Source: Cryptomeria japonica
Taxonomy: Eukaryota > Streptophyta > Pinopsida > Cupressales > Cupressaceae
Direction of reading: 5' to 3'
NCBI RefSeq assembly: GCF_030272615.1
Contig: NC_081415.1
Span: forward strand, 369,709,667-369,773,666
Length of the DNA: 64,000 nucleotides
The translations under genes and the position numbers were made by a program. The number at the start of each line of letters is the position of its first letter. Position 1 is the first letter of the stretch. Below are positions 44,436 to 55,763 of the stretch, piece after piece. Below the pieces are notes generated by a model. That model was not told the DNA's origin. It ran no database searches and saw nothing but the letters and a program-made list of their open reading frames with translations.

Positions 44436-45626
44436 CTAGTGCAGATGACTGTCACTGTAACTAAACATACCTTCCAGTTCTACCAACCCTTTAGGTATAT
44501 CATTAGTTTCTAACTGAACTAGGTCATTTCCAAACATAGTTTCTCTATTTTCAACCACTTCCACCAAGGCATTGCAATTAATTTTTTGTCCATCATAGTC
44601 ATCAATGCATTGTATAAACCTGAGAATATCTTCATCATCAGCAAACACTTGCCAATTGTATACATTGTCAGGAATGGTAGGCCTAGCTTTTACCTCAACT
44701 ATGGATATACCGGTTAGTGTTGCATCATCATTCTTTAATGCAACATTTGCTAAGAAATCCGCCATGATATTCTTAGATCTTTCTATCCAATTTATAGAGA
44801 ATGCACTAAAATGCTCAATCACATCCCATACTACATACTTGTATCTTTTCAATCTATCATTCTTAGATGCATACTTAGCTCTAACTTGAGAAACAACCAA
44901 TTCTAAGTCTCCTAACACTTTTAACAACTGAATGCCATGCCTTTTTGCAACTTCATGTCCCAATAACAAGGCTTCATATTCGGCAGTGTTATTTGTACAC
45001 TGAAAGGCTAATAGAAAGGAATATTTGAAGGTTATACCTAAAGGGGACACAAAAAGAACTCCCGCTCTAGATCCTTCTTTAGAGCAAGCTCCATCAAAAT
45101 ACATGTGCCACAAACCATGTTGTTGAGATTCCAATTCAGTCACAATAGAGTCAGTATTCTTCAATTGAGGTAAAATTGGCTGTAATCTAAAATTGTCAAG
45201 ATCCACTTCAATCATATAGTTGAGCATACTAGGATCTACTTTCTCAATTACCCTAGGAGCACATGGTTCTCTATACAATTTGACTTGGTTTCCATTAATT
45301 GGGATAGTAGTATATGACAGATCCAATTGAACATTTCCACCTACTATTGTAGCCCACTGTCTAAACAACAACATGCCATAGTGAGGTTTGGTGTCAGTTA
45401 CAATGACATCCATCTTGTATGTTGCTTCAGGGAAGGCTGCTATTTTTACTTCAACATCTTTCATTGTACCTATCACTGGCACTTCTCTATTATCCATAGC
45501 ATAACATTTCCCATACGCTGTACTCACTGACAATCCTAATTCTTTCATGACACCATAAGGCATTACATTTGTAGCTGCACCAAAATCTATCATACAGTTT
45601 TTAATTAACTGGTTATTTACTAACAA
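44436..45626 (-). pseudogene. Protease fused to RNase H (C)
   Basis: A frame of 396 residues. Residues 1-110 are a retropepsin: QLIKNCMIDFGAATNVMPYG and VMKELGL; the usual Ser after the catalytic Asp is Phe, which probably disables it. A linker follows. Residues 165-300 are a complete RVT_3/archaeal-type RNase H: LWHMYFDGACSKEGSRAGVL, CTNNTAEYEALLLGHEVAKR, LLKVLGDLELVVSQVRAKYA and WIERSKNIMADFLANVALKN, with all four acidic positions. The tail (300-396) is acidic. Known Tat elements carry such a domain after the reverse transcriptase; here it is before it. E1 shows the same order, so it is a lineage feature and not a local rearrangement. Confidence 0.85.
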
Positions 45627-45704
45627 AGTAACATGGAAAGGATCAACCTGTGAGGGTTCTTGTGTAATAGTTGTTCCAACATATACCTCTGGGGTTTGCA
45701 GCTC

Positions 45705-48083
45705 CTAATCCTTTTCATCCTTAGTTGAACTAGAAGGTAAAGTTCTATTACTGTCAGATATTTTAGAAAATAAAGATAAAGCAGCTTCTCTATGTTCCTT
45801 TATTTTCAACAATTCTATCAATGGGACAGTGACCTTCATCTGGGTAAGAGCCTGAGTCATATCAAATGTGGAATTATTAATCAACTTAGTATTAGTCTTA
45901 ACTTTCTCTATCTTAGCCTGACTTGCCTTCTTTATTGTGGCAGTTCCTTGTATATCACTAGTAGCTTTATCATCCATAGTTTTAGCTATATCCTTTAATT
46001 TGTCATTCCCCTTTTCTTGACCTTCTTGAGGCAAGGTGGTATTACTTGTTGCTTTCTTCTGGGATACTTCTTTTAAAAACATTGAGCTAGGTTCACCTTG
46101 ATCCCCACCTTTCTTAGTACTTCTCAAATTGTAATTGTGCTTGGCTTTGGCTATGATAGCTTTAGTGAGATTTCTTACTTCTTCATCACTAGGCCTTCTA
46201 AGATGAACTTCTTCATCTTCAATTGTTACCACATTCAAAGTGGGATGCCAATCAAGTGACAACTGTCCTTGGTAAGACCTTTTATTATTCAGCACATCAC
46301 ATTCACTAAGTTCACTTTGTAATGACTCATCATCACTTTCTATGATAGTTTCAAACATATTTATGTAAGGCTCAGCCTCTTGTCTCATGGTTTCTTCAAG
46401 GGCTTGAGCTACAGCACATTGATGAGGAGAATGTGGTCCATCACAAGCCATGTACCAAGGAGTATTCTTCATATTATGAACAGTTCATCCTTTTAAATGA
46501 TCTGGGGTATCCTGGTTCTGAGTATTCTTTGGCTTCTCATTTTGAGGCTTGTCATCCTTCCAAGTAGTGTTATAAGGCATGTCATGCAACATAGGAGGCC
46601 TATCTTGCCAATTATAATGAGGCTTATCATTTTTATTCACCTTGGTAGTAAGATCCTTCATAGTAGTCACTAATTTCTCTATTCTATCTTTTTCTTTAGC
46701 AACTTTATTAGGTTGTTGTTTTGATTCTTGCCACAACCTACCATCAGTTCGTCTCCCTATTTTCCCAAAGGCTTTCCTATTACTCTCCACATTAATGGCA
46801 ATTCTAAATGCATCTATCAGACTATGCGGATTTTTATCCCTCAAAATATAGGCCATTTTAGAATCAAAGGCATTGTAATAAGTATTCAGGCACATATTAT
46901 CATCTAACCTCATTACCTGATATAGCCTATGCATTGCTTTATGAAATCTAGCATTAAAATCTGTGACAATTTCATTGTTTGACTTTTTGATATTGATGAA
47001 CACATTGAGCATGAAGCTCACATTTGTTTTGTCACCATACTGTTCTTGAAAGAAACTTTTAAAATCTTCCCAAGACCCAATTCTATTCACAAGGAGACCT
47101 CTATACCAGTCCCTTGCATCATCTACTAGAGACTATACAAACAATTTCATGATGACATCTTCATCTACAATTTCATAGTCATTTATTAAGTCACCAAAAG
47201 ATTTCAAGTGTTCTTCCGCACTGATTGCATTATTCCCAGCAAATTTGTGAAGTTTATCCCTCAATTCCATAGGAACATGGTTAGGGTACCCTGGGATTCC
47301 ATCAAAAAAGAGCTGCCTATAAAATTCTAGATTAATAGGTTTTCTCAGGAATTGGTTAGCAACAAGGTTATTTCCCATTTTAATTCTTACATTGGGGATT
47401 TGAGTTAGAGAGATCTGGTGACCTTGGTTAGTAATAGGGGCTTGATTGGCTGTGGTAGTGCTAATAGGCAAGGTTGGCTGAATTTTAACTAGAGGGAGTG
47501 AAGCTTGCTGAGGAACAAGTTTATTTAGGTCTACTGAGGGAAACATTATAGGAGGAGCCTTCAGATATCTAATCTTTCTTTTAACTTCTTGATTGGCTTC
47601 TTCTAATTCAGCTTTCTCTAACTCCATTCACAAATCTTCTTTCTCTTTCCTCATCCTTTCCATCTCTCTTTCATGTGCAGATAACATGTGAGAGATCTCC
47701 ATTGTATTCTTAGATCTAGACCCACCTTCCATGCATTTTTGCTTTCCTTTGTCAACATTATTTCTAATAGGTTGTGGGTCACTAAGGACTTCCCTACTTG
47801 GTTTCACTACTGACTTATATGCAAGTTTGGTCTTGGGAACTAAGATTTCTCTGATCACTGGACCTTTGTCCTCACTCTTGGCTTTTTCTTGGGTAAATAG
47901 ATCAAGGTTAGTAATTTGTCTTAGAAGCCTGTCTCTTTCCATCAATTTTGCTTTTACCTCTCTCTCTTTATCTGCTTCCTTTTGTGTTCTTAAGGAAATT
48001 AAATGATGGACTTTTCTATTCAGGACTTCAATTTCTTGGGATACCTTATCTTCATCAGGGAATATTTCTTCAGAATCTGACAT
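45705..48083 (-). pseudogene. Gypsy gag polyprotein (C)
   Basis: A frame of about 790 residues with nonsense codons near 47630, 47130 and 46480, one phase throughout. The N-terminus (MSDSEEIFPDEDKVSQEIEV) is a predicted coiled coil of about 150 residues. Then come a Pro/Ser/Thr linker and the capsid domain: LHKFAGNNAISAEEHLKSF, DARDWYRGL and FKSFFQEQYGDKTN, the Retrotrans_gag pattern. A Cys/His segment (WYMACDGPHSPHQCAVAQ) resembles a reduced zinc knuckle. The C-terminal part is polar and leads into the protease. gag would build the particle and bind RNA. The ATG at 48083 is about 660 bp from the primer binding site; 48084-48741 is a long leader without coding content. Confidence 0.8.
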
Positions 48084-48741
48084 ATTGACTTGGTCAATAT
48101 CAATTAAACTAATGTTTCCATCAATTGTCCTAGGTATAGAATCTCTCTTAATGTTTTAACTACTTCTGTCTTTCCCAGAAAAACTAGGAGATCCCCTGAT
48201 TTGAAACTTGGACATCTTCGACATTCCCAAACAAACCAGAATGGAAACCTAAAATATCATGCTCAGATTCGCGACAAGAAGAATTTGAATTTTCATAGAT
48301 GGGTCTCTCAGATGACTTACCTGTATTGATGCTCTTTTGTACGCAACCAGCAATAGATGGCTCATGTACAACTAATCTTTTCTGGCCTCTCTATGACTGT
48401 TCAGGTAGTCCCTCTTGCAATGTCTCATGATGCTTCTTCATGAAAGACCTACTGTCCCTTCCTCTCTGCATTATGCTTGTTTTCTTAAAAGAATTTCACT
48501 TATTTAAAATGATTGGTTATACTTTATACTTGTCAGAGTTGCCACCCACAAAGACTGTGGGAAATAAGAAAACAAGCTTTAAACAAAAAAATTGCCAATT
48601 TTTTAAAACAAAAATCACGAAGATTTACAAAGAGACAGATAACACAAATTAGAGATCAGGCAATTTTCCACAACATAGATATCTAGACAACTTCTGAACT
48701 ATTTAGGCACCAATCTGCAACATAGATATACACTATGACTC

Positions 48742-48759
48742 TCCCTACTAGAGTCGCCA
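48742..48759 (-). other. Primer binding site of C
   Basis: On the minus strand TGGCGACTCTAGTAGGGA, four bases from the LTR end at 48764. It is the type seen in plant Tat elements, which I associate with an arginine tRNA, and is shared with E1. Confidence 0.7.
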
Positions 48760-49039
48760 CTTTTGTTAGTCTCAAATTTTGATTTCTCTTTTATCCTTCC
48801 TGTAAGAAATAAATCAACTCTATCTGCATATGAAAGATTAGGGAAATGGAACTCAAGAGTAACATATAACAAGGTTTGGAGACCTTCTACACTTTGAACT
48901 TGTCCAAAGTTCAGGTGGGTATACCTTTTGTGAATACTTTCACACTTTAAAATTTAGATCCACAGTAAACCAGTGCTAAAAAACCTGTGGACTTCATCAC
49001 CTCAATGAAACTGAAACACTGGATCATTTTGCATTATAG

Positions 49040-50705
49040 CCTCCCTTTTTCTTTCAAGGTTTGCATGAGTTCTTCAAAATAAAGAACCAAGAATTTGATT
49101 TTCTCCTCAAAGGGATTGAAACTAGAGAGAGGGTCATAACTGCTACCAAATTGATGAATGAAATCAAGAGCCCTCTTATATGCAACTCACTTCTCTTTCC
49201 TCGGTTCTTTCTCATCCAAACTAAATTCATTTCTAATTAAATCTTCAGGGAACTGAAATTGGTGAGGCCTACCTTTACACACTGCTCTCTTTCTAAACAT
49301 GTCATTGAAAAAGTCCTCAGGGTCTACACATCTTGAAACTATAGTTGACAACCTATATGGCTTAAAGAATTCTCCAAAATATTTCCAGCCACCTTTAGTG
49401 ATCTCAAAATGATGGGCCACGGTAATGGTTGGGAAAATGGTCCCTTTACCCCTATTTGTCAGCTCTGCCTCTTGTACACCTCCAATTTACCTCAAGACTT
49501 CTGCAATCCCTATCTTCAATGAGACGTGATAGGGAAATAGATAGGGAGTACCTTTGAAACCATCCACTTTGAAAATGGTAGAAACAAGGTACAAATACAT
49601 ATCTCCCCAATTGTGAACAATCTTAATACCCTCAGCAAACTCCTTAGGCTTGAGGAATTCCAAGAGAGCCTTAGGAATCCTTGGGTTTTCTGGTGCACAA
49701 AAGAAATCTAATCTTAGATGCAAAGCATCTATCAAAATTCTAATAGCTAGCATCCTCTCTATCCCAGGATAAAACAGTGCTCCAAAGTTGAACAACAATC
49801 TCTTCCTTATCTTTCACCTTAACCAATTCCATTTCCTTTGCAAAATAATCAGCACCTTTGAACAAAAACATGTGCATTAGAAGGGAATACCATCCAAACA
49901 GTTTGTCCACCTTACCATTTTTTATCCCTACTAGCCATGCATGAATTACATCAGTAAGGTATTGTGCATAATTAAATGTTATTGCCAAAGAGGGATTTAG
50001 AATTTGTGCAATCATCAACATGTAATGGGTTGGCATGTTTTTCTCAGCATCTTCTCCAAAAATCTGACACAGTGCCCAATACATACCCTTAGCTCTTAGA
50101 GTAAATAGATTCAAGGAGAAGGGTTCCATTGTACTAGGGCCTACAATAGTTAACCCTCCTATCTTGACAAAAAATTCTTTCACTAAGCCACTCCTAAGGT
50201 GATCCCTTTGTGCATTATAGACCTGGGCTCACGACACAAAATCAATAGGTTCTAACATGTTTGAAGGTTCACTGAGCTTAAATACATTTCTGAATTCATC
50301 ATCATTTATTTTAATCAAGGTTGATCCCTTCACATTCCTGATACATCTAGCTATAGGGTCATAATTTTGTGCAATCAGAGTCAACAAGTCTACATCCATG
50401 AAAACACCAGGAACAATAAGCTTCCTCATATCCAATTCCCATAGGCTATTTAAAGGGGCAAGGGAATGTCTCTGACCAAAACCAACTTTGAACAATCCTA
50501 AACCTTACAAACCTATATGAGGATCCCTTAACCAATTACCTTTATCATATAAGCCATCCCCAATTCTTAGACGAGGGTTCTTTGGTACTAATTCTTTAGC
50601 TTTAGCCTGAGCATTGGTTGACATAGTTAATTGTTCTGAAAAATCATCACAAATGTTCCTATCCTGGTAATTCACTTTTCCTGTCAACTCCCTTCTTGGT
50701 TCCAT
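49040..50705 (-). pseudogene. LTR-encoded (U3) unknown protein of C, truncated copy
   Basis: The same ATG as the copy at 39724 opens this frame (MEPRRELTGKVNYQDR). It keeps the N-terminal globular region: MFKVGFGQRHSLAPLNSLWE, EFFVKIGGLTIVGPSTMEPF, YLTDVIHAWLVGIKNGKVDK and FGWYSLLMHMFLFKGADYFA, then FFCAPENPRIPKALLEFLKP. The last piece before the deletion is FSLDEKEPRKEK (about 49190). Linker and coiled coil are missing because of the LTR deletion. Phase shifts differ from the other copy: there is one near 49790 here, which shows independent decay after insertion. This copy fills segments that are unclear in the full-length one. Confidence 0.65.
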
Positions 50706-51039
50706 CTTGATAATGCAACTATATCAATTCATACTTGCACATACCTCTAATGAAACAATTCACACAACAATCACCGACTTCATACCAGAATTAGCAAGAA
50801 AAAGCACAAAAACCCTGTTATTCGCTTGAAGAAAACCACTCTGCACCAATTTATCTGCAACAGTCTTCGTTGAAATGATGCCAACATTCAAGTTGATGTG
50901 GACTCTAATACGGCAAGTTGGCATTGAATTTTAGAAATTAATCCCGCATGCTTCGGCCATCACCTCGAAATTGAATTCACAAATCAAATTCATAAACGGG
51001 CTCCAATGAATCATACATTCTCTTAGTATTTCCTCTATT

Positions 51040-52140
51040 TCATTGTTTTGCTATTTCGTGAAGCTTAAAACCTCTGCACTTTTCTTTCATGAAACAATGA
51101 CAACCGTTGGATCATGGGAACTTGCACTGCTTTTATTCCATCCAATATTTCTGTGTTAGTGACGGGCCCCACCTACTTTTCGCTATTTCACCGGCCTTAA
51201 ACCTTGTGCAATTTTCTTTCGCAAAGCAATGTCAGCCATTAGATCATAATCTACCTTCCCGGTCTTTATCTCAAACAACGACCGTCAGTCTTATTAACTA
51301 ACCACGCACCACCTTGACAGCTAACTATTTTTGCCACTTTGCAAAGGTTAGACCGCAAGCATCTTCGGGTTGTGAAACAACATGAGCTGTTAGATCAGCC
51401 ACTAGATGAACACCTTTTAACATGCTTTAGACCTTTCAAGTGGGCCCTTTAACTCAGAGACCACTTGCTTTATCTCGTCACTAGTTAACAAATGCCACGT
51501 GGCAGTCGATCATTTGCTCATGAAGTTCCATTGGGTTCCATTCTGAAACTGCCACATGCTTTACTTTACTATTCCCCACATAACTGTCGGTTGAACCAAG
51601 GCGAGCCCTCAACTACCCTTCAAAGCCATGCGCACTTGACAGGTCACCCTTACACTCCATGGAACAAACCATCTGTCCTGCCATGTCATGCCTTCGTGTG
51701 ATTGCCACGTCAGTAGTTTGGTCTCAGTCTTTCAGTGGAATTTCTTCTTTGGTGAGCGGCCTATAGGTCTCATCGAACAGGCACTTTCATCAAAACCGTC
51801 AGGCCCACCACCTTTTCGCTACTTCGTGAAAGGTAGAACACATGCATCTTTTGTCCATGAATCAACGCGAGCCGTTGATCTTTTCTAAATCGATCATCCT
51901 TTAACCGAAGAAGCAGCTTGCCTTCGGGACCCACCAAGTCTTTCGCTATTTTACAGAGCTTATTTCTCATGTTACTTATCTTCGCGAAGCAGCGGTATCC
52001 ATTGGATTTAAAACAAGATGTAGTTCTTTACTCTGATGATCGATCCTCTGGTCGGGCCCACCAAGCCTTTTCGCTATTTCGCAGAACTTAACTCGCTGGC
52101 ATCTCTACGTAACAAAACAATGACAACCACAGGATTAACA
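51040..52140 (-). repeat. Diverged ~130-bp repeats in U3 of C (5' LTR)
   Basis: The same units as at 40050-41145, with TTTTCGCTATTTC words near 51176, 51817, 51938 and 52066 and related GCGAAGCA words downstream of each. Order and spacing are kept between the two LTRs. Confidence 0.55.
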
Positions 52141-52475
52141 ATGAGTGTCATACTAAATAAGGAGCCCGACAAAACATTATAACAAGACATAGGCGAAGGC
52201 GTAAATTTTGAAAATATTAAGGGACCGCCTAGGGAAAGAACTAAAGGGGGGACACTTTTCATGATAGACTGACCCTTCTTTAAGTGGTAAAAGTAACTCA
52301 GAAATAGAACATAAGTGTTTTTTCCAAACATAGGAAGGGTTAGAACTCAAAAACCTTAAACCCTCTTCTGACCCAAGACAATCAGAGGCAACAAGGCCAT
52401 ACTAGACACATTTTTTGTAGACCTCTAGCCAATTATGAACAAGAATATCCAATTTTAAACAGTGATAACAGTCCG

Positions 52476-53562
52476 GTTAGAGACTTTTACAATAAGTTCT
52501 ACTAGGAACCGATCCTGCTAGGCATCACCCGGTTAAGGGATGGTTAAATACTCGGTTACAGGTTAGAACTCTGTTAGAAGTTACCTCGCAAGAGGTTTTG
52601 AAGAACTCATTGAATTGAGTCACCCTGTTAAAGGATTTACACAAAAGTTTGTTAAAGCTACCCAGTTAAGGGATTTTCCAACTACTGAAATGGTTAGAAG
52701 TCAACAAGTAATACACTGATCTGATAACAACACTCAATGCCAAGGCAGATCCACTTCAACTCCTTTTCTTTTGTAATCACACTTTGCAAGTATCACCACA
52801 CTTTTCCGGTTTGGCAAGAATCAAGTATCACTCACTGGGATACACACATAACATTTGCCAACAAATTCAACATGAAAAACATCAATGACCTTATAGGAAA
52901 TAGATAGGTCAGTAGCATAAACCCTAAACATTTAGGTTTAACATTTCAATCAGTTCAATCTTCACCGTTAATCACACTACATCAAATACAACAGTCTTGA
53001 ACAGATCTCAAAATGTTCTCCAACATTCATTCTTTGCCACTTTAGGAAGTTGATAGCCCATCACGTGCTCTCCATCATTTATAGAGACTTCGTACATTCC
53101 CAAGGTAGATAGGATCAATCTCCATGCAAGATCCTCAAGGAAATCCTTCACGCACACAAGGTCGACATGGCAACACTTATTTGGTCTTCATTACAATGCT
53201 AACTCATCTCAAGATGTCGTCGATTGAATCGCACAAGCTTGGAATGCATCAACCGGAAACCCTGAAGCTGAGACTACCAACCGGTAGGCATGCCAAATGA
53301 AATCTTGATACAAAACTTCCATTTACCAGTTCTCATTCCAACATACCGTTTCACCTTGAACAAACATACCACTTCACTTTTTCACATATGCCAGCTCACA
53401 TATACCAGTTTACATCATCATACCAGTTCTCACATATACCGGTTCACAATATCATACCAGTTCTCTTGCTAGTTTTCTTACTACAATATATTGGTTCATA
53501 CTTAAACATATTGACATCAATGACAACATACAATATCATCATGCTCTGCATATATGCCAACA
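52476..53562 (-). repeat. 5' LTR of B, outer part
   Basis: Continues from 35225 after element C: GTTAGAGACTTTTACAATA matches the 3' LTR near 29298, and the stretch ends CATATATGCCAACA. It is followed by AGATT, the target duplication of B. One AAACCCTAAA word lies near 52919, where the other LTR has two tandem units. The short plus-strand frames at 53290-53573 are not genes. Confidence 0.88.
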
Positions 53563-53567
53563 AGATT

Positions 53568-54569
53568 GACTGAAGATCCCAAGTGGTATGAAGACCCCAA
53601 GCGGTTCGAGGATCTCAATGGATACAAAGGACCCAAGAGGTAGTTAACTTTTGATATGAACACTACGATCTTCTAGTCTTCATTTTTGACAACTAGTAAT
53701 TAGTATATTGTATTAACCGGTATATATCTGTGATGAGTTACCAACTGGTATTACTGTAATGTGTGATGAGTTATCATCCACCGACACTTTGGCGGTGTGT
53801 TTGTGCCATGTTACCATATGTGTCTAGATGCACTGTACCTAGGAACATGTAGTCTAATTCTATTGGACTGACATGAAATCAGATTCCTTTATAAGGACAT
53901 CATGTATAGGGTTTGCATGTATGAGAAATAGAATAGGAAAGGTTATGTGTGATCATCGTATAGAATATTAGGTTTGTGTGAAGAGATAGAGTGTGGAGAT
54001 ATTGAAGACTAAAGTAATGTTGAAATGCATTAACAATGAGCTGTCAAGGATCTAATTAAGCACACTATGCTATTATCTAGATCATTCACTTGTTGATTAC
54101 TAATATCTTCGACAAGTCTGAAACCCTTAACTGGGTAGGCCCAACAAAGCCTTTGTAAATCCTCTAACAAGGTGGTTCACAACTATGGATCTGAAATCCT
54201 TTAACAAGGTAGTCTTTAACAAGACTTATCTCCTAATAGAGATCTAGATTCCTAACAGGATTTTTTTTGGTGAAGAACATTGTATGACCTTAACCAGTCC
54301 GACCTTAACCGGTCTAGTTACTATTCTGCACATAGTTACTTGTGATTTTCTACTCACCGTGGTTTTTCCCATTTGGGTTTCCATGTCAAATATCTTGTGT
54401 TATGGTGATTGTGCTTTTGTGGATGAATGTTTTGTTTGCTATTTGGTTTGCACTTGTCTTAACCGGTTTATTAGTGAATCTGTTGCACCGGTTATCTACT
54501 AGATTGATTAAAAGATTGATTACAGTATTTTTTGGTATACTAATTCACCCCCCCTCTTAATATTCATCA
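53568..54569 (+). repeat. 3' LTR of A, second part
   Basis: Starts GACTGAAGATCCCAAG, matching 22497 onward of the 5' LTR, and ends AATATTCATCA before ACCTT (54570-54574). With 28690-28854 it totals 1167 bp against 1153 bp for the 5' copy; a short local duplication (GACCTTAACC, about 54286-54312) explains most of the difference. The frames at 54284-54560 are LTR sequence, not genes. Confidence 0.9.
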
Positions 54570-54574
54570 ACCTT

Positions 54575-54998
54575 TAGTGTAACCAAGCTTCAAAAGATAT
54601 TTGTCCAATCTAGCATACCAAGCTCTAAGAGCTTTCTTCAATCCATACAAAGCTTTCCTTAATCTGCAAACCATATCTTTAACATTAGTCAATGAAAATC
54701 CATAAGGTTTTTCAATGTAAACTTCCTCTTCAAGATCACCATTCAAAAATGCACATTTTACATCCATCTTATATACTTTATAGTTCTTATGAGCTGCAAA
54801 TGCAAGAAATAATCTAACTGCCTCAATTTTGGCTACCGGTGCAAAGGTTTCATTATAATCAATTCCCTCTTTCTGTGAATATCCTTTACAAACTAATATT
54901 ACTTTGTTCCTAATTACCTTACCATCTTCATTAAGTTTATTTTTCAATACCCATTTAGTTCCAATTACATTTTTGTCTTTAGGCCGGGGAACTAATGT
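54575..54998 (-). pseudogene. Copia reverse transcriptase N-terminal part (D)
   Basis: Minus-strand continuation of D upstream of the insertion of A. It reads [20 protein letters not shown], then GIDYNETFAPVAKIEAVRLF, YKVYKMDVKCAFLNGDLEEE and VYIEKPYGF, then RKALYGLKKALRAWYARLDK: fingers and palm with the first catalytic Asp (in KMDVK). The frame reaches the left end at 54575, and the FVDD motif follows at 22329-22200. One nonsense codon near 54990 replaces a Trp kept in element B (NGTWSLVPR). A target duplication of five bases has added one copy of ACCTT. Confidence 0.87.
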
Positions 54999-55727
54999 CT
55001 ATGTATTGTTCTTTTCAATTTGTTCTAATTCATCTTCCATTGCTTTTATCCAATGTTCATCTTGACATGCTTCAATAATAGATGTTGGTTCAATTTGAGA
55101 AATTAAGCATACCTCTTCATTTTCCAATCTTCCTTGTGTCATAACACCTTGATACTTATTCTCAATTATCTGATTTTTTGAGCGATTATGTCTCACATAC
55201 CTAGGTTTATTCACATGTTGTTGTTCTTCAGTCACTATGGAATTCTCTGATGATTCCAGTGTGACTAGATCTACATTCTGTACGAGTGCAATCTGTATTG
55301 GTTCATTTATGGTCATCTCAACTGCCAGTTTAGAATCTACAGACCTTGAATTTCCTCTAAAGTGTTCATCTATCTTCACATTAGACCTTTTAATGATCTT
55401 CTGCAATCTTGTATTAAAACATCTATATGCCTTGCTCTTAGATAAATAACTAAGAAATATTCCTTCATCACTTCTAGGATCAAATTTACCAACATACTCA
55501 TCTCTCCTAATATAGCATTTGCTTCCAAATATTTTGAAGTATTTAAGAGTAGGAGTATTACCAAACCATAGTACATAAGGGGTCTTACCGGTTTCACCTT
55601 TGATGTGAACTTTGTTGAAAGTGTAAACCGTTGTATTCACTACTTCTCTCCAATACACATGAGGTAGATTTTCTTCCAATATCATGATTCTAGTTGCTTC
55701 CAAAATAGTTTTGTTCTTCCTTTCCAC
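54999..55727 (-). pseudogene. Copia integrase C-terminal part and linker (D)
   Basis: The frame continues from the integrase core: MERKNKTILEATRIMILEEN holds the catalytic Glu region (IVERKN), followed by YWREVVNTTVYTFNKVHIKG, TPTLKYFKIFGSKCYIRRDE and IFLSYLSKSKAYRCFNTRLQ, the usual Copia integrase tail. An acidic linker (ESSENSIVTEEQQHVN) and ACQDEHWIKAMEDELEQIEK lead into reverse transcriptase. One nonsense codon near 55760 separates it from the upstream part, at a position where element B has Gln (KRQLYAP). The phase is unchanged, so the polyprotein was continuous. Confidence 0.87.
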
Positions 55728-55763
55728 AATTCCATTATGTTGAGGTGTCCAGGGTGCTGATAG

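Larger units (their letters stand above)
35226..52470 (-). mobile_element. C: Gypsy (Tat-like) element with giant coding LTRs
   Basis: A minus-strand element of 17.2 kb: 5' LTR 52470-48764, primer binding site 48759-48742, gag 48083-45705, protease plus RNase H 45626-44436, reverse transcriptase 44372-43402, RNase H 43344-43123, integrase 42991-41621, 3' LTR 41477-35226. Target duplication GTCCG lies at 35221-35225 and 52471-52475, inside the 5' LTR of B. The 3' LTR is 6252 bp and carries a long unknown frame. The 5' LTR is 3707 bp because of a 2.57-kb internal deletion. gag to the first half of reverse transcriptase is one phase, with stops. Confidence 0.9.
48764..52470 (-). repeat. 5' LTR of C with a 2.57-kb internal deletion
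   Basis: 48764-49020 matches 35226-35482; from 49021 (GGATCATTTTGC) it matches 38048 onward to the end. The missing part (35483-38047 of the sister) includes the TATA sequence and the C-terminal half of the U3 frame. The ends are TGTTAGTCTC and GTGATAACA. In short stretches compared by eye the two copies differ by several percent. Confidence 0.9.
28855..53562 (-). mobile_element. B: Ty1/Copia retrotransposon inside 3' LTR of A
   Basis: A minus-strand Copia element of about 7.5 kb without element C. The 3' LTR is 28855-30396. The 5' LTR is 34771-35225 joined to 52476-53562. The primer binding site is at 34751-34766 and the polypurine tract at 30397-30413. The target duplication AGATT is at 28850-28854 and 53563-53567. 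Coding order is gag, protease, integrase, reverse transcriptase, RNase H, in one phase except for the last part. Both LTRs come to 1542 bp once C and one copy of its target duplication are removed, which supports the reconstruction. Several nonsense codons and one frameshift inactivate it. Confidence 0.88.
22330..54569 (+). mobile_element. A: non-autonomous LTR retrotransposon (gag-like plus unknown frame)
   Basis: On the plus strand: 5' LTR (22330-23482), tRNA-iMet primer binding site, a gag-like frame with zinc knuckles (23533-24806), a long unknown frame (25240-28438), polypurine tract (28672-28689) and 3' LTR (28690-28854 plus 53568-54569). There is no protease, integrase, reverse transcriptase or RNase H. 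The flanking target duplication is ACCTT (22325-22329 and 54570-54574), inside the reverse transcriptase of D. Its 3' LTR is interrupted by element B. The internal region is 5.2 kb. Its polypurine tract is the same as in Copia elements B and D, so Copia enzymes probably moved it. It resembles the TR-GAG class. Confidence 0.85.

Noticed and set aside
53290-54560. Short plus-strand frames across the B and A LTR parts
   Set aside because: They are LTR sequence repeated elsewhere in the window with different interruptions.
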